Shown: one piece after another, positions 63,604-64,000 of the stretch
Layout of the letters: each line of letters starts with the position of its first letter
How positions within the stretch are numbered: the first letter of the stretch is position 1
Origin: Mesorhizobium sp. B2-7-2
GTDB lineage: Bacteria; Pseudomonadota; Alphaproteobacteria; Rhizobiales; Rhizobiaceae
DNA: 64,000 bases
Assembly: GCF_006440775.1 (NCBI RefSeq)
Contig: NZ_VFTZ01000003.1
Span: 310,001-374,000 of the forward strand
Reading direction: 5' to 3'
Notes under the pieces: model-generated
Seen by the model: only the letters and a program-made list of their open reading frames with translations
Told to the model about the DNA's origin: nothing
The model's database searches: none
Position numbers and translations under genes: made by a program

Positions 63604-64000
63604 GGCGAGCCAGCCTTGCCGGGCCGCCTGCGGAGTTGCCCCTCTGCGAGTAGTGGCACTGCAAGGGGATTTTGACCGATCGGCTCTGTTTGCGTTGGCA
63701 GGTGGCCTGCGTTGGAGATTGGCCGAAACGCCGACCCCGTCGTCATTCCAGGGCGGAGCAGGAGCGAAGCTCCGTCGCGAAGACCCTGGAATCCATGCCG
63801 TCACCTTCGCCAAGGCGTGCGGCGGAGCAAAATTCTGCGCCGTGGCGGCGCTCCCAAGTCACGGAATGGATTCTATGGTCTGCGCGCGTCGCTTCGCTCC
63901 TTGCTCCGCCATAGAATGACGAGGTTGGGGCGGCTTCAACCAATCTCCGGCGTTTGCGCTGATTTCACGGAAGTGAATGGGGAATCTTGCACCTAGACAA
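63604..64000. other. Non-coding end of window
   Basis: No gene is supported after the importer ATPase. The region contains the composite palindromic element at 63741-63921 and otherwise only short frames without domains. A downstream gene may begin beyond the window. Confidence 0.5.
63741..63921. repeat. Composite palindromic intergenic element
   Basis: The 181-bp element begins CGTCATT and ends AATGACG, inverted ends of 7 bp. It contains two nested hairpins: TTCCAGGG (63746-63753) with CCCTGGAA (63784-63791), and ATTCTATGG (63870-63878) with CCATAGAAT (63909-63917). GAGCGAAGCTCC-like symmetry fills the first loop. The structure suits a dispersed intergenic repeat of the kind common in rhizobial genomes, perhaps a small non-autonomous element; copy number cannot be judged from one window. 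Confidence 0.6.

Overview
The window is GC-rich, densely coded DNA. It is dominated by solute-uptake ABC transporters, N-methyl-compound and carbohydrate catabolism, and GntR-type regulators. Gene style, the IalB-family and SapC-family proteins, and the MocE-like and sarcosine-oxidase operons all suggest a soil or plant-associated alphaproteobacterium of the Rhizobiales. A Mesorhizobium-like genome is my best guess, from gene content only. No rRNA, tRNA, CRISPR array, transposase or integrase was seen.

Layout. (1) 1-8962, plus strand: tail of a fatty-acid-hydroxylase-like gene; a sugar-type ABC importer with two paralogous permeases; then a Gfo/Idh/MocA oxidoreductase, two TIM-barrel isomerase-like enzymes, a small Rieske ferredoxin, a PanB-like protein and a truncated RpiR regulator. 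(2) 9314-17495, minus strand: eight tightly packed genes encoding a split Rieske oxygenase (separate Rieske and catalytic subunits), a GST-like protein, an amidohydrolase and a BMP-type purine/nucleoside ABC importer. The combination recalls the NdmC/NdmE methylxanthine N-demethylase. (3) 17659-21855, minus: an acylphosphatase-like protein, a GntR regulator and a polar amino-acid ABC importer. Facing away from it, 22105-29519, plus: two creatinase/ectoine-hydrolase-like M24 proteins and a complete soxBDAG sarcosine oxidase set. (4) 29655-34411, minus: gamma-glutamyltransferase, an amino-acid ABC importer without its own ATPase, and a GntR regulator. (5) 34691-52147: SapC, a small hypothetical protein, GNAT, a beta-propeller protein, three tandem tail-collar proteins, a giant 3,894-residue inverse-autotransporter-like adhesin and an IalB-family protein. 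(6) 52517-64000: an alpha/beta hydrolase, a membrane protein, an N,N-dimethylformamidase large-subunit-like protein, then an SDR, a HisD paralogue, a zinc alcohol dehydrogenase, a HutC-like GntR regulator and a TauABC/SsuABC-type importer.

How the genes work together. Each catabolic block pairs an importer with enzymes and usually a local regulator. Blocks (3) and (6) also carry candidate operators: two palindromes in the divergent region at 21856-22104, and one 18-bp motif repeated in front of three transcription units at 56441, 57353 and 60735. The strongest novelty candidates are the giant adhesin with an N-terminal barrel and beta-helix passenger, the split Rieske/GST oxygenase operon, and the shared-operator regulon around an atypical HisD paralogue. 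All functional substrates are inferred; none can be proven from sequence alone.
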